Below, piece by piece: positions 27,394-36,480 of a stretch of 64,000 nucleotides of DNA. The notes below the pieces were generated by a model, which was not told the DNA's origin, searched no databases, and saw only the letters and a list, made by a program, of their open reading frames with translations. Made by a program: the position numbers and the translations under genes. Each line of letters opens with the position of its first letter. Position 1 is the stretch's first letter. This DNA is from DATFVA01 sp963811905 (lineage in GTDB: Bacteria; Bacteroidota; Ignavibacteria; Ignavibacteriales; Ignavibacteriaceae). The stretch covers positions 263,437-327,436 of the forward strand of contig CAWETK010000009.1 in assembly GCA_963811905.1 (NCBI GenBank), written 5' to 3'.

Positions 27394-27474
27394 GATAAAA
27401 GATAAAAGATAAAAGTAACAAGTAACAAGTAACAAGTAACAAGTAACAAGTAACAAGTAACAAGTAACAAGTAC
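27394..27474 (+). repeat. Two adjoining 7-bp tandem repeats (GATAAAA x3 then AAGTAAC x8)
   Basis: GATAAAA is repeated three times at 27394-27414. It runs directly into AAGTAAC, repeated eight times without error at 27413-27468 and followed by a partial copy to 27474. The array lies in the 364-bp gap between the divergent aceE and tex genes, about 180 bp upstream of aceE and 100 bp upstream of tex. A unit of seven is not a codon multiple and a perfect array is prone to slippage, so copy number probably varies between strains. The rest of the gap (27212-27393 and 27475-27575) shows no other feature. Confidence 0.95.
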
Positions 27475-27575
27475 GAAGGTGTGCAGGGATCAGGGAACAA
27501 AGTGGTAACGTTTAATCGGTGTTGAATCGTATCCATCTTTATTTATAGTTTTAATACTTAAAAAAATGACAGGAC

Positions 27576-29765
27576 ATGATGAATATTCCTTCAGTTATAG
27601 CGGGTGAATTAAATGTTAAGGTTTCTCAGATTGAAGCTGTAATAAAGCTCTTCAGCGAGGGATCCACAATACCTTTCATTGCAAGGTACAGAAAAGAGCA
27701 CACAGGGGGACTTGATGAAGAAATCCTTCGCCAGATTGAAGACAGGGTGAATTACCTGACTCTTCTGGAAGAAAGAAGAGAAGCAATCCTGAAGAGCATT
27801 GAGGAACAGGGAAAACTAACAGATGAGCTGAAGCAGAAACTGTATGCTGCAGTTAAGCTGCAGGAGCTTGAAGATATTTACCTTCCGTATAAACCCAAGA
27901 GAAAAACCAGGGGAACGATAGCAAAGGCAAAAGGACTTGAACCCCTTGCACTGTTTATTCTGCAGAATCCTCAGTTCAAAGGAAACTTTGATGAAAAGTT
28001 ATCTGAATTTGTAAACCCTGAAGCAGGCGTCAATAATAATGAAGAAGCACTTCAGGGAGCAAAGGACATTATAGCAGAAATGATAAGCGATACCGCTGAA
28101 GTGCGTAAACAGGTAAGGGAATACCTGCAGGCTAATTCCCTGGTAAAATCCGAGAAGGCAAAAAGTAAACAGGCGGAGAAAACTAACGAAAAGCTGATGG
28201 AAAGAGAAAGAAAAGAGATTTACCAGATCTATTATGAATTCAGTATTGATATAAAAAAGATAAAGCCTTACCAGGTACTTGCCCTTAACAGGGGAGAGAA
28301 GGAGAAAACCCTTAAGGTTACCCTCTCTTTTGAACATCCTGAAATTATTCTGATTATAAAGGATACTTTCTTCGAATCAAAAGATTCGGTTTTTGAGGAT
28401 ATACTCGATGAAGTCACTGAAGATTCTTTTTCAAGATTGATTTACCCTTCCATTGAAAGAGAAATAAGGAACCTGCTTACAGAAAATGCAGACAATCATG
28501 CTATCGAGATATTTGCAGCCAATTTAAGACAGCTGCTCCTTCAGCCTCCTCTTTCAGGAAAAATGATAATGGGCATCGATCCGGGATTCTATTCAGGGTC
28601 AAAGGCGGCAGTTATCGATGAGACCGGCAAATACCTTGAGGGAACAACAATTTATCCTCACCCTCCGCAGAATAAGATTGAGGAAGCGAAAAAGATACTT
28701 ACGGGACTTATTAATAAATATAAAGTTGAAGTAATCGCTATCGGAAACGGTACAGCAAGCAGAGAGACGGAATTTCTTGCAGCAGAACTTATTAAAGAAA
28801 ATAAATTGAACTGCCATTATATAATAGTTAATGAAGCCGGGGCATCTGTTTATTCGGCTTCTGAAACAGCAAAGAAGGAATTCCCCGAACTTGAGGCAAG
28901 TCAGCGCGGCAATATTTCTATTGCAAGAAGAATACTCGACCCTCTTTCCGAACTTGTGAAGATCGATCCTAAATCGATCGGTGTAGGCCTATACCAGCAC
29001 GATGTCGATCAGAAACTGCTGTCGCATAAGCTGGATAATGTTGTTGAAAGCTGCGTTAATTACGTGGGTGTTGATTTGAATACTGCATCGGGCTCTTTAC
29101 TTAATTATGTATCGGGACTGAATAAAAGAATTGCGGACAACATAATTAAATACCGTGAAAAGAAAGGGAGGTTCGCCAGCCGGGCTGAGCTTAAAGAAGT
29201 TTCAGGATTGGGCGACAAGATATTTGAGCAATCGGCCGGATTTCTTAAGATACCCGGAAGCGGTAATCCTTTTGATAATACTTTTATTCACCCGGAGTCA
29301 TACCAGGCTGCAGAAAAGCTTTTAAAAATGTTCAATATTCCCTTAAGCAAAGTAATCGAATCAGGCTCTCTTATCGATTTGTTTGTGAAGCAGAAAGGAT
29401 TAAAGAAACTTGCTGAAGAAATAGGTATAGGCGAACCTACACTTAAAGATATTATTGAAAACCTGAAGAAACCGGGACGCGATCCGCGCGAGGAACTCCC
29501 TAAACCAATGCTCAGGAGCGATGTATTAAAAATGGATGATCTTCAGAAAGGTATGAGACTTAAGGGAACTGTAAGAAATATAGTAGATTTCGGTGCATTT
29601 GTGGATATCGGGGTTAAGCAGGATGGTCTTCTCCATATATCCGAGATTGCCGATAAGTATGTCAAAAATCCGCTTGAAGAATTAAGCGTGGGAGATATAA
29701 TTAATGTGAAGGTTATTGCAGTGGATGCCGAAAGAGGCAGAATCTCGCTAAGCTTGAAAGATTAA
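27576..29765 (+). CDS. tex: Tex-family S1 RNA-binding transcription accessory protein
   Basis: The 729-residue protein follows the Tex layout: an N-terminal helical Tex domain (GSTIPFIARYRKEHTGGLDEE near residue 30), a YqgF/RNase H-like domain starting with MGIDPGFYSGSKAAVIDETG at residue 332, helix-hairpin-helix segments (LNTASGSLLNYVSGL, then FASRAELKEVSGLG), and a C-terminal S1 domain from about residue 658 (GMRLKGTVRNIVDFGAFVDIG). Tex binds nucleic acid and is thought to act in transcription elongation or stress and toxin-gene expression. Two ATG codons open the frame (27576 and 27579) and either could be used. The protein is complete and of usual length. Confidence 0.95.
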   Translation: MMNIPSVIAGELNVKVSQIEAVIKLFSEGSTIPFIARYRKEHTGGLDEEILRQIEDRVNYLTLLEERREAILKSIEEQGKLTDELKQKLYAAVKLQELEDIYLPYKPKRKTRGTIAKAKGLEPLALFILQNPQFKGNFDEKLSEFVNPEAGVNNNEEALQGAKDIIAEMISDTAEVRKQVREYLQANSLVKSEKAKSKQAEKTNEKLMERERKEIYQIYYEFSIDIKKIKPYQVLALNRGEKEKTLKVTLSFEHPEIILIIKDTFFESKDSVFEDILDEVTEDSFSRLIYPSIEREIRNLLTENADNHAIEIFAANLRQLLLQPPLSGKMIMGIDPGFYSGSKAAVIDETGKYLEGTTIYPHPPQNKIEEAKKILTGLINKYKVEVIAIGNGTASRETEFLAAELIKENKLNCHYIIVNEAGASVYSASETAKKEFPELEASQRGNISIARRILDPLSELVKIDPKSIGVGLYQHDVDQKLLSHKLDNVVESCVNYVGVDLNTASGSLLNYVSGLNKRIADNIIKYREKKGRFASRAELKEVSGLGDKIFEQSAGFLKIPGSGNPFDNTFIHPESYQAAEKLLKMFNIPLSKVIESGSLIDLFVKQKGLKKLAEEIGIGEPTLKDIIENLKKPGRDPREELPKPMLRSDVLKMDDLQKGMRLKGTVRNIVDFGAFVDIGVKQDGLLHISEIADKYVKNPLEELSVGDIINVKVIAVDAERGRISLSLKD

Positions 29766-29843
29766 CTCTGGCCCGGATCAGCATAATCTTTTTTCTCTTT
29801 GGCAAATTTCCTATATTCAAACACGCATTTCAGCATATTCTAA

Positions 29844-30602
29844 ATGAAAACTTACGATTATTTGTTAAATACTATCAGGCAGAAGGGTGCCGCTTACCTC
29901 ATCCTGATTGATCCCGATAGTTTTGATGAGGAAAAGCTTTCCAGGTTTGTTAAGCAATGCAGTATCTCCGGTGCTGATGGATTTCTCGTGGGAGGAAGTC
30001 TGCTGCTGAACGGGGACATTGAGAAATGTATCAGGATAGTTAAAAAAAACACTTTACTGCCTGCTATAATATTTCCCGGGGATGTCAATCAGGTCTACAA
30101 ACCTGCAGATGCTATTCTTTTTCTTTCGGTCATCAGCGGCAGAAATCCTGAACATCTTATAGGAAAGCATGTCCTCGCTGCTCCCCTCGTAAAAAAGACT
30201 GGTATTGAGCCCATAGCCACAGGGTATATGCTTATAGAATCCGGAGCTTCTACAACTGCGCAATATATGAGCGGAAGTATGCCTCTTCCGAGAAATAAAC
30301 CTGAGATAGCTGCTGCAACAGCTCTCGCTGCAGAATACCTGGGGATGAAGCTTATCTACCTCGAAGCAGGATCCGGTGCTGAAAATCCTGTTCCCGATGA
30401 GATGATCAGGGCAGTATCAGAGAAATGCAGTATACCGGTCATAGCAGGGGGAGGTATCCGTACTCCCGCGGGAGCGAGAGGAAAAGTAAAAAGCGGAGCA
30501 AAAATTATAGTTACAGGAAATTTTTTCGAATCGGAAAATAACTGGGACTATATAAAAGAATTTGCTGAAGCAGTTCATATAAATCTGCCGGTGGGTGTTT
30601 AA
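29844..30602 (+). CDS. Geranylgeranylglyceryl/heptaprenylglyceryl phosphate synthase-like protein
   Basis: This 252-residue TIM-barrel protein matches the GGGP synthase/PcrB family: LIDPDSFDEEKLSRFVKQC near the N terminus, GADGFLVGGSLL, IIFPGDVNQVYKPADAILFLSVISGRNP, and the phosphate-binding YLEAGSGAENPV and IPVIAGGGIRTPAGAR. The family condenses a polyprenyl diphosphate with glycerol-1-phosphate to give an ether lipid precursor. In archaea it makes membrane lipids. Homologues are also widespread in Bacteroidota, where the product is less clear. No glycerol-1-phosphate dehydrogenase is visible in the window. It is followed after 27 bp by the SIS-domain gene, and the two are probably cotranscribed. 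Confidence 0.9.
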   Translation: MKTYDYLLNTIRQKGAAYLILIDPDSFDEEKLSRFVKQCSISGADGFLVGGSLLLNGDIEKCIRIVKKNTLLPAIIFPGDVNQVYKPADAILFLSVISGRNPEHLIGKHVLAAPLVKKTGIEPIATGYMLIESGASTTAQYMSGSMPLPRNKPEIAAATALAAEYLGMKLIYLEAGSGAENPVPDEMIRAVSEKCSIPVIAGGGIRTPAGARGKVKSGAKIIVTGNFFESENNWDYIKEFAEAVHINLPVGV

Positions 30603-30629
30603 TTATAACTTTATTCAAGAAGGAAGACT

Positions 30630-31211
30630 TTGGATAAAAAGAAATTTATTATTGATTCTCTGAATGAAAGCTCCGTTACAAAAAAAGAAATGGAGAAGAA
30701 ATGTCTTGATGACATTTTAACAATTGCAGATACACTTGCCGGTTCTTTCAGAAGCGGTAATAAACTTCTGCTGTGCGGCAACGGCGGCAGCGCTGCCGAC
30801 TGTCAGCACATAGCCGCCGAACTGGTTATCAGGCTGAGTCACGATGTTCAACGGCCCGCTCTCCCTGCAATAGCTCTTACTACAGATTCATCCAACCTTA
30901 CTGCAGGCGGGAATGACATTGGGTTCGAAAATGTGTTTGCCCGCTCCGTCGAAGGACTGGGAAATAAAGGAGATGTACTCCTTGCTATTTCCACCAGCGG
31001 TAATTCTCCTAATATATTGAAAGCAGTCAAGGCAGCAAAAGATAAAGGGATGAAGACGGTTGGTTTTCTCGGCGGGACCGGAGGCAAACTGATATCGGAA
31101 GTTGATAATTACCTGGTTATACCTTCTGCTAATACACAGAGAATACAGGAAGGTCATATAACGGCTGCACATATAATCTGTGAACTTGTAGAGCGTGAAC
31201 TATTTAAATAG
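30630..31211 (+). CDS. gmhA: SIS-domain sedoheptulose-7-phosphate isomerase (GmhA-like)
   Basis: The 193-residue protein carries a SIS sugar-isomerase fold with the GmhA hallmarks GNGGSAADCQHIAAELVIRL (residues 50-69), ALTTDSSNLTAGGNDIGFENVFARSVE and AISTSGNSPNILKAVKAAK. GmhA converts sedoheptulose 7-phosphate to D-glycero-D-manno-heptose 7-phosphate for lipopolysaccharide or S-layer glycans. The start is a TTG at 30630 preceded by AAGAAGGAAG, and no suitable ATG lies before the SIS domain. DiaA-like regulators share the fold, but the length and motifs favour GmhA. No other heptose gene is adjacent. The stop is followed almost directly by the converging DUF192 gene. Confidence 0.88.
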   Translation: MDKKKFIIDSLNESSVTKKEMEKKCLDDILTIADTLAGSFRSGNKLLLCGNGGSAADCQHIAAELVIRLSHDVQRPALPAIALTTDSSNLTAGGNDIGFENVFARSVEGLGNKGDVLLAISTSGNSPNILKAVKAAKDKGMKTVGFLGGTGGKLISEVDNYLVIPSANTQRIQEGHITAAHIICELVERELFK

Positions 31212-31212
31212 T

Positions 31213-31752
31213 TTATGGTATTTCCGTCCAGCTGATTACATCGCCGCTCTTAATATTATGCCTGTCTGTAAACCCCCCGTTTACTTCAACCACATATTTT
31301 GCTGCTCCGGCTGAGGTATATGAAACATCCGAGTACGGGGTGGTGTTCTTTGCAATATTCAGTATGGTTTTGGATGCATCAACGAAAATCATATCGAGAG
31401 GAATTTCCGTATTTCTCATCCAGAAGCTCCTTACCGCTGTATCGGGAAAAATGAATAACATACCCTGGTTTTCGTTCATATTCTTTCTGAACATTAATCC
31501 CAGTTCCCTGTCAAATTCTGTATTGGCAATCTGAATATCAATTTTGACTGACAAACCAGCTGAATCAGCAAACACAAGTTCACCATTCTTCCTGAACATA
31601 TACTCCTCATTATTATTGTTCCCCTGACCGCCGGAATAAATGAAAATAAAGTACAGGGCAGCAGCTGCTATGATAATTAAAGCTGTAACTCTGTATATAA
31701 CCGGGATATTTCGTTTCGGGGATTTTTGATTTGTTTTTTTATCTTTTGACAT
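31213..31752 (-). CDS. DUF192 protein with N-terminal membrane anchor
   Basis: The 179-residue product has a basic start, a hydrophobic helix at about residues 22-40 and then a DUF192 domain: ADSAGLSVKIDIQIANTEFDRELGLMFRKNM, FIFPDTAVRSFWMRNTEIPLDMIFVD, AAKYVVEVNGGF and the final SGDVISW. DUF192 proteins are small periplasmic or membrane-attached proteins without an assigned biochemical role. The start at 31752 gives a proper anchor. It converges with gmhA with one base between the stops, and is divergent from the hydrolase at 31829. Confidence 0.88.
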   Translation of the reverse strand: MSKDKKTNQKSPKRNIPVIYRVTALIIIAAAALYFIFIYSGGQGNNNNEEYMFRKNGELVFADSAGLSVKIDIQIANTEFDRELGLMFRKNMNENQGMLFIFPDTAVRSFWMRNTEIPLDMIFVDASKTILNIAKNTTPYSDVSYTSAGAAKYVVEVNGGFTDRHNIKSGDVISWTEIP

Positions 31753-31828
31753 ACTTGAAATTATTTTATGAGAATGGTTACCTGTTTATTTAATTTAGTT
31801 TATAATATTATTCATTAAAAAAGTATTT

Positions 31829-32680
31829 ATGAATTCAAATATAATTGATCGTGAGCAAATAGTACTTAATGAAGCTCAAACTAAAATGATTGTAAGCGGA
31901 TGGGGAGAAGGGATAATTCAGAATACTATCGTTGAAAAGATAACGTACTTGTCTGATAACTTTAAAGTTAAAGGCTACCTTGCTTATCCAAAAGAAATTA
32001 GTTCAGGAAATAAATTACCGCTAATTATATGGAATCGCGGAGGCTACAGGGATAAAGGTGCGATTGACCGGTTTACTGCCAGGGGCATGTTTGGTCAGAT
32101 TGCAGGCTGGGGTTATGCAGTGCTGGCTTCCCAGTACAGAGGAAATGACGGAGGAGAAGGGGAAGAACAATTAGGAGGCAGCGACGTTAACGATATAATA
32201 AATCTGTTTGCTGCCGCGGAAGAGTTGAATTTCATTGACATAACAAATACAGCGATTGAAGGCTGGAGCAGGGGAGGTATGATGTCTTTAATCCTGCTGA
32301 AGCAAAAAAAAGACTTTAAATGTGCTGTCTTAAGCGGTGCAATTTCCAATCTGAAATCCATTGCCGGATCCAATAAAAAACTTAACGCATATTACAAACA
32401 GCTCATTGGTTCTTCTGATTATGAAAACGAGCTTGAAAAAAGATCAGCAATATTTTTTACTGAAAATTTACCCGATATACCTTACCTGATTATGCATGGC
32501 GGAAGTGACGATACCGTCCCCGTGCAGCAGTCAATTGAACTTGCCCGGAAATTCTCAGAGGAGGGGAAAACGTACCGGCTTATTATCTTTGAAGGAGGGG
32601 ATCACTTCCTGAAATCCCACAGAAAGGAAGTTGATCAGTTAAGAAAAATGTGGTTTGATACTTATCTCAGTAAAAAATAA
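31829..32680 (+). CDS. Alpha/beta hydrolase of the prolyl oligopeptidase (S9)-like type
   Basis: The 283-residue protein has the alpha/beta-hydrolase core with nucleophile elbow GWSRGG (serine in IEGWSRGGMMSLILL), a candidate acid in MHGGSDDTVPVQQS and the catalytic histidine in FEGGDHFLKS. The order and sequence around the residues resemble the catalytic domain of S9 peptidases and acyl-peptide hydrolases, without the beta-propeller. No signal peptide is seen, so it should be cytoplasmic. Ester or peptide substrates are both possible. It is a single gene between divergent and convergent neighbours. Confidence 0.82.
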   Translation: MNSNIIDREQIVLNEAQTKMIVSGWGEGIIQNTIVEKITYLSDNFKVKGYLAYPKEISSGNKLPLIIWNRGGYRDKGAIDRFTARGMFGQIAGWGYAVLASQYRGNDGGEGEEQLGGSDVNDIINLFAAAEELNFIDITNTAIEGWSRGGMMSLILLKQKKDFKCAVLSGAISNLKSIAGSNKKLNAYYKQLIGSSDYENELEKRSAIFFTENLPDIPYLIMHGGSDDTVPVQQSIELARKFSEEGKTYRLIIFEGGDHFLKSHRKEVDQLRKMWFDTYLSKK

Positions 32681-32817
32681 ATATACCCTCCGTGGATTAG
32701 CTGCAATAATTTATTCAAGGCTTCAGACATTAAATCTTGAGGAGCCGGGAATAAACTCCAGATAAATGTTTGATTGGATGATTTATTGATTGGGTGATTG
32801 GACTGCACACCGGCAAA

Positions 32818-32847
32818 TAAAAAAGGCTGCCCTTTGGGGACAGCCTC
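32818..32847 (-). terminator. Intrinsic terminator of the OmpA/TSP3 gene
   Basis: On the reverse strand AGGCTG/CAGCCT arms (32824-32829 and 32841-32846), extended inward by GGG/CCC with a one-base bulge, are followed by a T-rich tract from the A run ending at 32824. It starts about 25 bp after the stop at 32871. The arm sequence GAGGCTGTC also forms the terminator at 7580-7623. Confidence 0.8.
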
Positions 32848-32870
32848 TATCAGTTAAAGATCAGAATCCA

Positions 32871-34430
32871 TTACTTAATACGTTTGAACTCAATCCTTCT
32901 GTTTTTCTGTTTGCCTTCAGGGGTGGCATTGGAAGCGATCGGATTGGATTCACCATAGCCTACAGCAGTAATTCTGTCGGGATTTACTCCCTGACGAACC
33001 AGCCAGTCTCTTACTGAATTTGCTCTTCTCTCGGAGAGTTTCTGGTTGTTGGATTCGCTGCCGACATTATCAGTATATCCAGCGATTTCAACAGAAATGT
33101 CCGGGTAAGTTGTTAATGTCTTTAGGGCTTTTCTTAATGTATTTTCAGATTCAGGTGTAATTTCGGCTTTGCCTGTTGCGAATGTAATACCATCAAGAAC
33201 TATTGGAACACCGACTTTAACTACGTCATCTTCAGCATCAAGAGGATTGGTTCCGCGGTTAACTTCTGTTCCATCGTCAACTGTTCCGCCGTCTGTATCT
33301 TTAACCAGCGGATTTGTTTTGTAGGTATTTACTTCATCGTAATCAGATAATCCGTCGCCGTCTGTATCCTTATTCAACGGGTTGGTTGAGAATGTCTGAA
33401 CTTCTTCACCGTCGAATAATCCATCGCCGTCAGTATCCTTATTGGTAGGATCTGTCTTGTATTTAATAACTTCATCACCGTCACTTAATCCGTCATTATC
33501 AGTGTCTGCTTTTAATGGATCAGTCTTGTATTTGTTGACTTCTTCACCGTCATTCAGACCATCATTATCAGTGTCAGGATTCAAAGGATCTGTTTTGTAT
33601 TTCTTTACTTCTGCAAAGTCATCAAGACCGTCAAGATCGGTATCTGTCAGCAGGGGCTTGGTTTTATAGATCTTAACCTCTTCACCGTCTGTTAAACCGT
33701 CACCGTCGGTATCGGGATTCCTCGGACTTGTGCCGAGTCTTTCTTCTTCACACTTTCCAAGTCCATCCATATCCCTGTCGGAACTGCAGCTTTCTCCGGT
33801 TATTGTGATACCGAGAGCTGCATTATAATATGCATCGACAATATTCAATCCATTATCATAATTATTCAGATCAAAGGAAGATGAATATGCTCCGCCTATC
33901 GAAAAATCTAATAGAACCATATCGCTCAGTGCGAATTCGGCGCCTATGCCAAGCGGGAATAATCCTGCCCAGCCGTCTGCTTTAACGGGCTCGATTGGAG
34001 GTACAGTATTGTCGTCAGGATATTTATTGCTGTAATGCATTATACCTCCGCCGAGGTATAAATAAGGGTTCCATCCTTTCAGATCAAAAGGAGCAACTCT
34101 GAAACGCAATCCCACAGGGATTATTTCCGATTTGTAATAACCAACATTGTTAAACTGGTATCCGGCATATGATCCATAACCGGCGTTTATATCAAGTTCC
34201 AGTTCCCGCGTCAACTCGAATCCAACAAAGCCTTCCAGGAGGTAGGACATTGTGTAATTGTCAAACGAAAATTTGTCGTTATCCCCGAAACCCACATTCG
34301 GGAATTCGTTCTGTGGGAGAAGCAGGTTGTACCTTGCTCCGAATTTTGATCCCCACTCCTTAAATTGGGCGTTAGTTGAAATACTAAATCCCATTAGTAT
34401 CAGAATAAGAAACAGGTATACTTGTTTCAT
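32871..34430 (-). CDS. OmpA-family outer membrane protein with thrombospondin type 3 repeats
   Basis: This 519-residue protein has a signal peptide (to about residue 21, ...STNA). A beta-barrel-like domain of about 200 residues follows. Then come about seven 23-residue calcium-binding TSP3 repeats (DTDGDGLTDGEEVxxYKTxPL type, roughly residues 222-385), and finally an OmpA-like peptidoglycan-binding domain (VEIAGYTDN..., QKLSERRANSVRDWLVRQGV, GYGESNPIASN). It should link outer membrane and cell wall, with the repeats as a stiff calcium-dependent spacer. The repeats are also similar at DNA level, so their number could change by recombination. A terminator follows the gene. Confidence 0.93.
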   Translation of the reverse strand: MKQVYLFLILILMGFSISTNAQFKEWGSKFGARYNLLLPQNEFPNVGFGDNDKFSFDNYTMSYLLEGFVGFELTRELELDINAGYGSYAGYQFNNVGYYKSEIIPVGLRFRVAPFDLKGWNPYLYLGGGIMHYSNKYPDDNTVPPIEPVKADGWAGLFPLGIGAEFALSDMVLLDFSIGGAYSSSFDLNNYDNGLNIVDAYYNAALGITITGESCSSDRDMDGLGKCEEERLGTSPRNPDTDGDGLTDGEEVKIYKTKPLLTDTDLDGLDDFAEVKKYKTDPLNPDTDNDGLNDGEEVNKYKTDPLKADTDNDGLSDGDEVIKYKTDPTNKDTDGDGLFDGEEVQTFSTNPLNKDTDGDGLSDYDEVNTYKTNPLVKDTDGGTVDDGTEVNRGTNPLDAEDDVVKVGVPIVLDGITFATGKAEITPESENTLRKALKTLTTYPDISVEIAGYTDNVGSESNNQKLSERRANSVRDWLVRQGVNPDRITAVGYGESNPIASNATPEGKQKNRRIEFKRIK

Positions 34431-34648
34431 TTTTGATCCTCGTATTGTTAGTAAATATTCTTTCTATTTCAGGGTCAAAGCAGTTCTGCTTCACAAATCT
34501 AATGAAATATTTACAAAAATAGTTCCAAAAAAATGACCTTATATTAAAATTTGTTTGAATAAAGCACAAAACAGCTGTATATAAAACCATTTCTCCTTTT
34601 TTACTTTGTAAAATGGCTGTTAAAAATCTATTTTTAACGGGAAAATAA

Positions 34649-36478
34649 TTGAAGATTGGAATGTATATACTCGGAATATCTGCTTTTTATCATGACAGTG
34701 CCGCTGCGTTGGTTAAGGACGGGGAGGTAATTGCTGCCGCACAGGAAGAAAGATTTACACGCCGGAAGCATGATCATAATTTTCCTGCAAAGGCAATAGA
34801 GTACTGCCTGGATTATGCAGGTATACAGTGTAATGACCTGGATATTGTCGCTTTTTATGATAAACCCTTCCTGAAATTTGAGAGACTCCTTGAGACTTAC
34901 CTTGCTTATGCACCGGTTGGTATTAAATCTTTTATTAAAGCAATGCCACTGTGGATCAAGGAAAAGCTTTGGCTGAAGGAAATGATTAAAGATAAGCTTG
35001 GTTTTGAGGGTAAGGTAATTTTTCCGGAGCACCATGAGTCGCACGCTGCTTCTGCATTTTTTCCTTCTCCATTCTCTGAGGCAGCAATTTTAACTATGGA
35101 CGGCGTCGGTGAGTGGACAACTTCAAGCTATGGAATTGGAAGAGATAACCGTGTTGAACTCCTTGCAGATATAACTTTTCCTCATTCACTCGGTCTCCTT
35201 TACTCGGCTTTTACATATTATACCGGTTTTAAGGTTAACTCGGGTGAGTATAAAGTAATGGGACTTGCACCCTATGGTGAACCAAAGTATAAAGACTTAA
35301 TTCTTAAGGAACTGATCGATGTTAAGGATGATGGTTCCTTCAGAATGAATATGGAATACTTTAATTACTGCGCCGGTTTAACTATGACTAATGATAAATT
35401 CCATAGACTTTTCGGGGGACCTCCGAGAGAACCTGAATCGAAGCTTACTCAGAAGGAAATGGATCTTGCCCGCTCTGTCCAGGATGTAACTGAAGATATT
35501 GTTTTGAAAATGGGAAACCATGCGTATAAAGAGACAGGGATGAAAAATGTATGTCTTGCCGGTGGCGTTGCACTTAACTGTGTCGCAAATGGTAAACTGC
35601 TTCGTGAAGGTCCTTTTGATGAAATCTGGATTCAGCCTGCTGCGGGTGATGCGGGCGGTGCACTCGGTGCAGCTCTTATAGGCTGGCACCATTATCTCAA
35701 CAAGCCAAGAACCGTCGCTATTGGAACTGATTCACAAAAAGGATCTTATCTTGGTCCAGAGTATAAGGATGATGATATCCTTGAATTCCTTAAAGAGAAT
35801 AATATCAAGTATAAAAAGTTTGAAGACGGGGAGATGTCTGAAAAAGTAGCTGCCATACTGGCCGACGAAAAGGTTGTAGGCTGGTTTGAAGGAAGAATGG
35901 AATTCGGACCGAGAGCACTGGGTGCAAGATCGATACTTGGTGATGCAAGGTCATCCAAAATGCAGTCGGTAATGAACCTGAAGATAAAGTTCAGGGAAAG
36001 TTTCAGGCCTTTTGCACCGGCAGTATTGGGAGAAAGAGTATCTGATTATTTTGAATTCGGCAAACAATCACCCTATATGCTACTTGTTGCCGATGTGAAA
36101 AAGGTAAGAAGGAAGGAAATGTCGGATGAGGAGAAAAAATACTTCGGAATTCAGAAACTTAATGTCCTTAGATCCGATATACCTGCAATAACTCATGTGG
36201 ATTATTCTGCCCGGCTTCAAACAGTACATAAAGAAACCAATCCTCTTTTCCATGAACTGCTATCGAAATTTGAAGAAAACTACGGAAGCGCAGTTTTAAT
36301 AAATACATCATTCAACGTAAGAGGTGAGCCGATTGTTTGTTCACCGGCTGATGCATATAAATGTTTTATGCGTACAGATATGGATTATCTCGTAATGGGA
36401 AATTTTCTGCTGGATAAAGGAGAGCAGGATGAACTCGTCGAAGACACAGATTGGAAAAAGGAATTTGAACTGGATTAA
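34649..36478 (+). CDS. NodU/CmcH-family O-carbamoyltransferase
   Basis: The 609-residue protein matches NodU/CmcH/TobZ carbamoyltransferases, which use carbamoyl phosphate and ATP to carbamoylate hydroxyl groups. The N-terminal Kae1-like domain begins MYILGISAFYHDSAAALVKDG and includes the metal-binding EHHESHAASAF (about residues 130-140) and GGVALNCVANGKL. The C-terminal YrdC-like domain includes GRMEFGPRALGARSILGDAR. A TTG at 34649 with GGGA six bases upstream is the likely start; an ATG at 34661 gives a protein four residues shorter. It is followed without gaps by an SxtJ-like and a DUF5989-like gene, the same order as sxtI, sxtJ and sxtK of saxitoxin clusters. The acceptor is unknown. 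Confidence 0.92.
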   Translation: MKIGMYILGISAFYHDSAAALVKDGEVIAAAQEERFTRRKHDHNFPAKAIEYCLDYAGIQCNDLDIVAFYDKPFLKFERLLETYLAYAPVGIKSFIKAMPLWIKEKLWLKEMIKDKLGFEGKVIFPEHHESHAASAFFPSPFSEAAILTMDGVGEWTTSSYGIGRDNRVELLADITFPHSLGLLYSAFTYYTGFKVNSGEYKVMGLAPYGEPKYKDLILKELIDVKDDGSFRMNMEYFNYCAGLTMTNDKFHRLFGGPPREPESKLTQKEMDLARSVQDVTEDIVLKMGNHAYKETGMKNVCLAGGVALNCVANGKLLREGPFDEIWIQPAAGDAGGALGAALIGWHHYLNKPRTVAIGTDSQKGSYLGPEYKDDDILEFLKENNIKYKKFEDGEMSEKVAAILADEKVVGWFEGRMEFGPRALGARSILGDARSSKMQSVMNLKIKFRESFRPFAPAVLGERVSDYFEFGKQSPYMLLVADVKKVRRKEMSDEEKKYFGIQKLNVLRSDIPAITHVDYSARLQTVHKETNPLFHELLSKFEENYGSAVLINTSFNVRGEPIVCSPADAYKCFMRTDMDYLVMGNFLLDKGEQDELVEDTDWKKEFELD

Positions 36479-36480
36479 TT

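Noticed and set aside
27394..27474. Possible CRISPR-like array
   Set aside because: The units are only 7 bp, directly adjacent and without spacers.
27342..27536. Reverse-strand frame of 64 codons with repeated LLLVTCY
   Set aside because: It is simply the translated AAGTAAC microsatellite.
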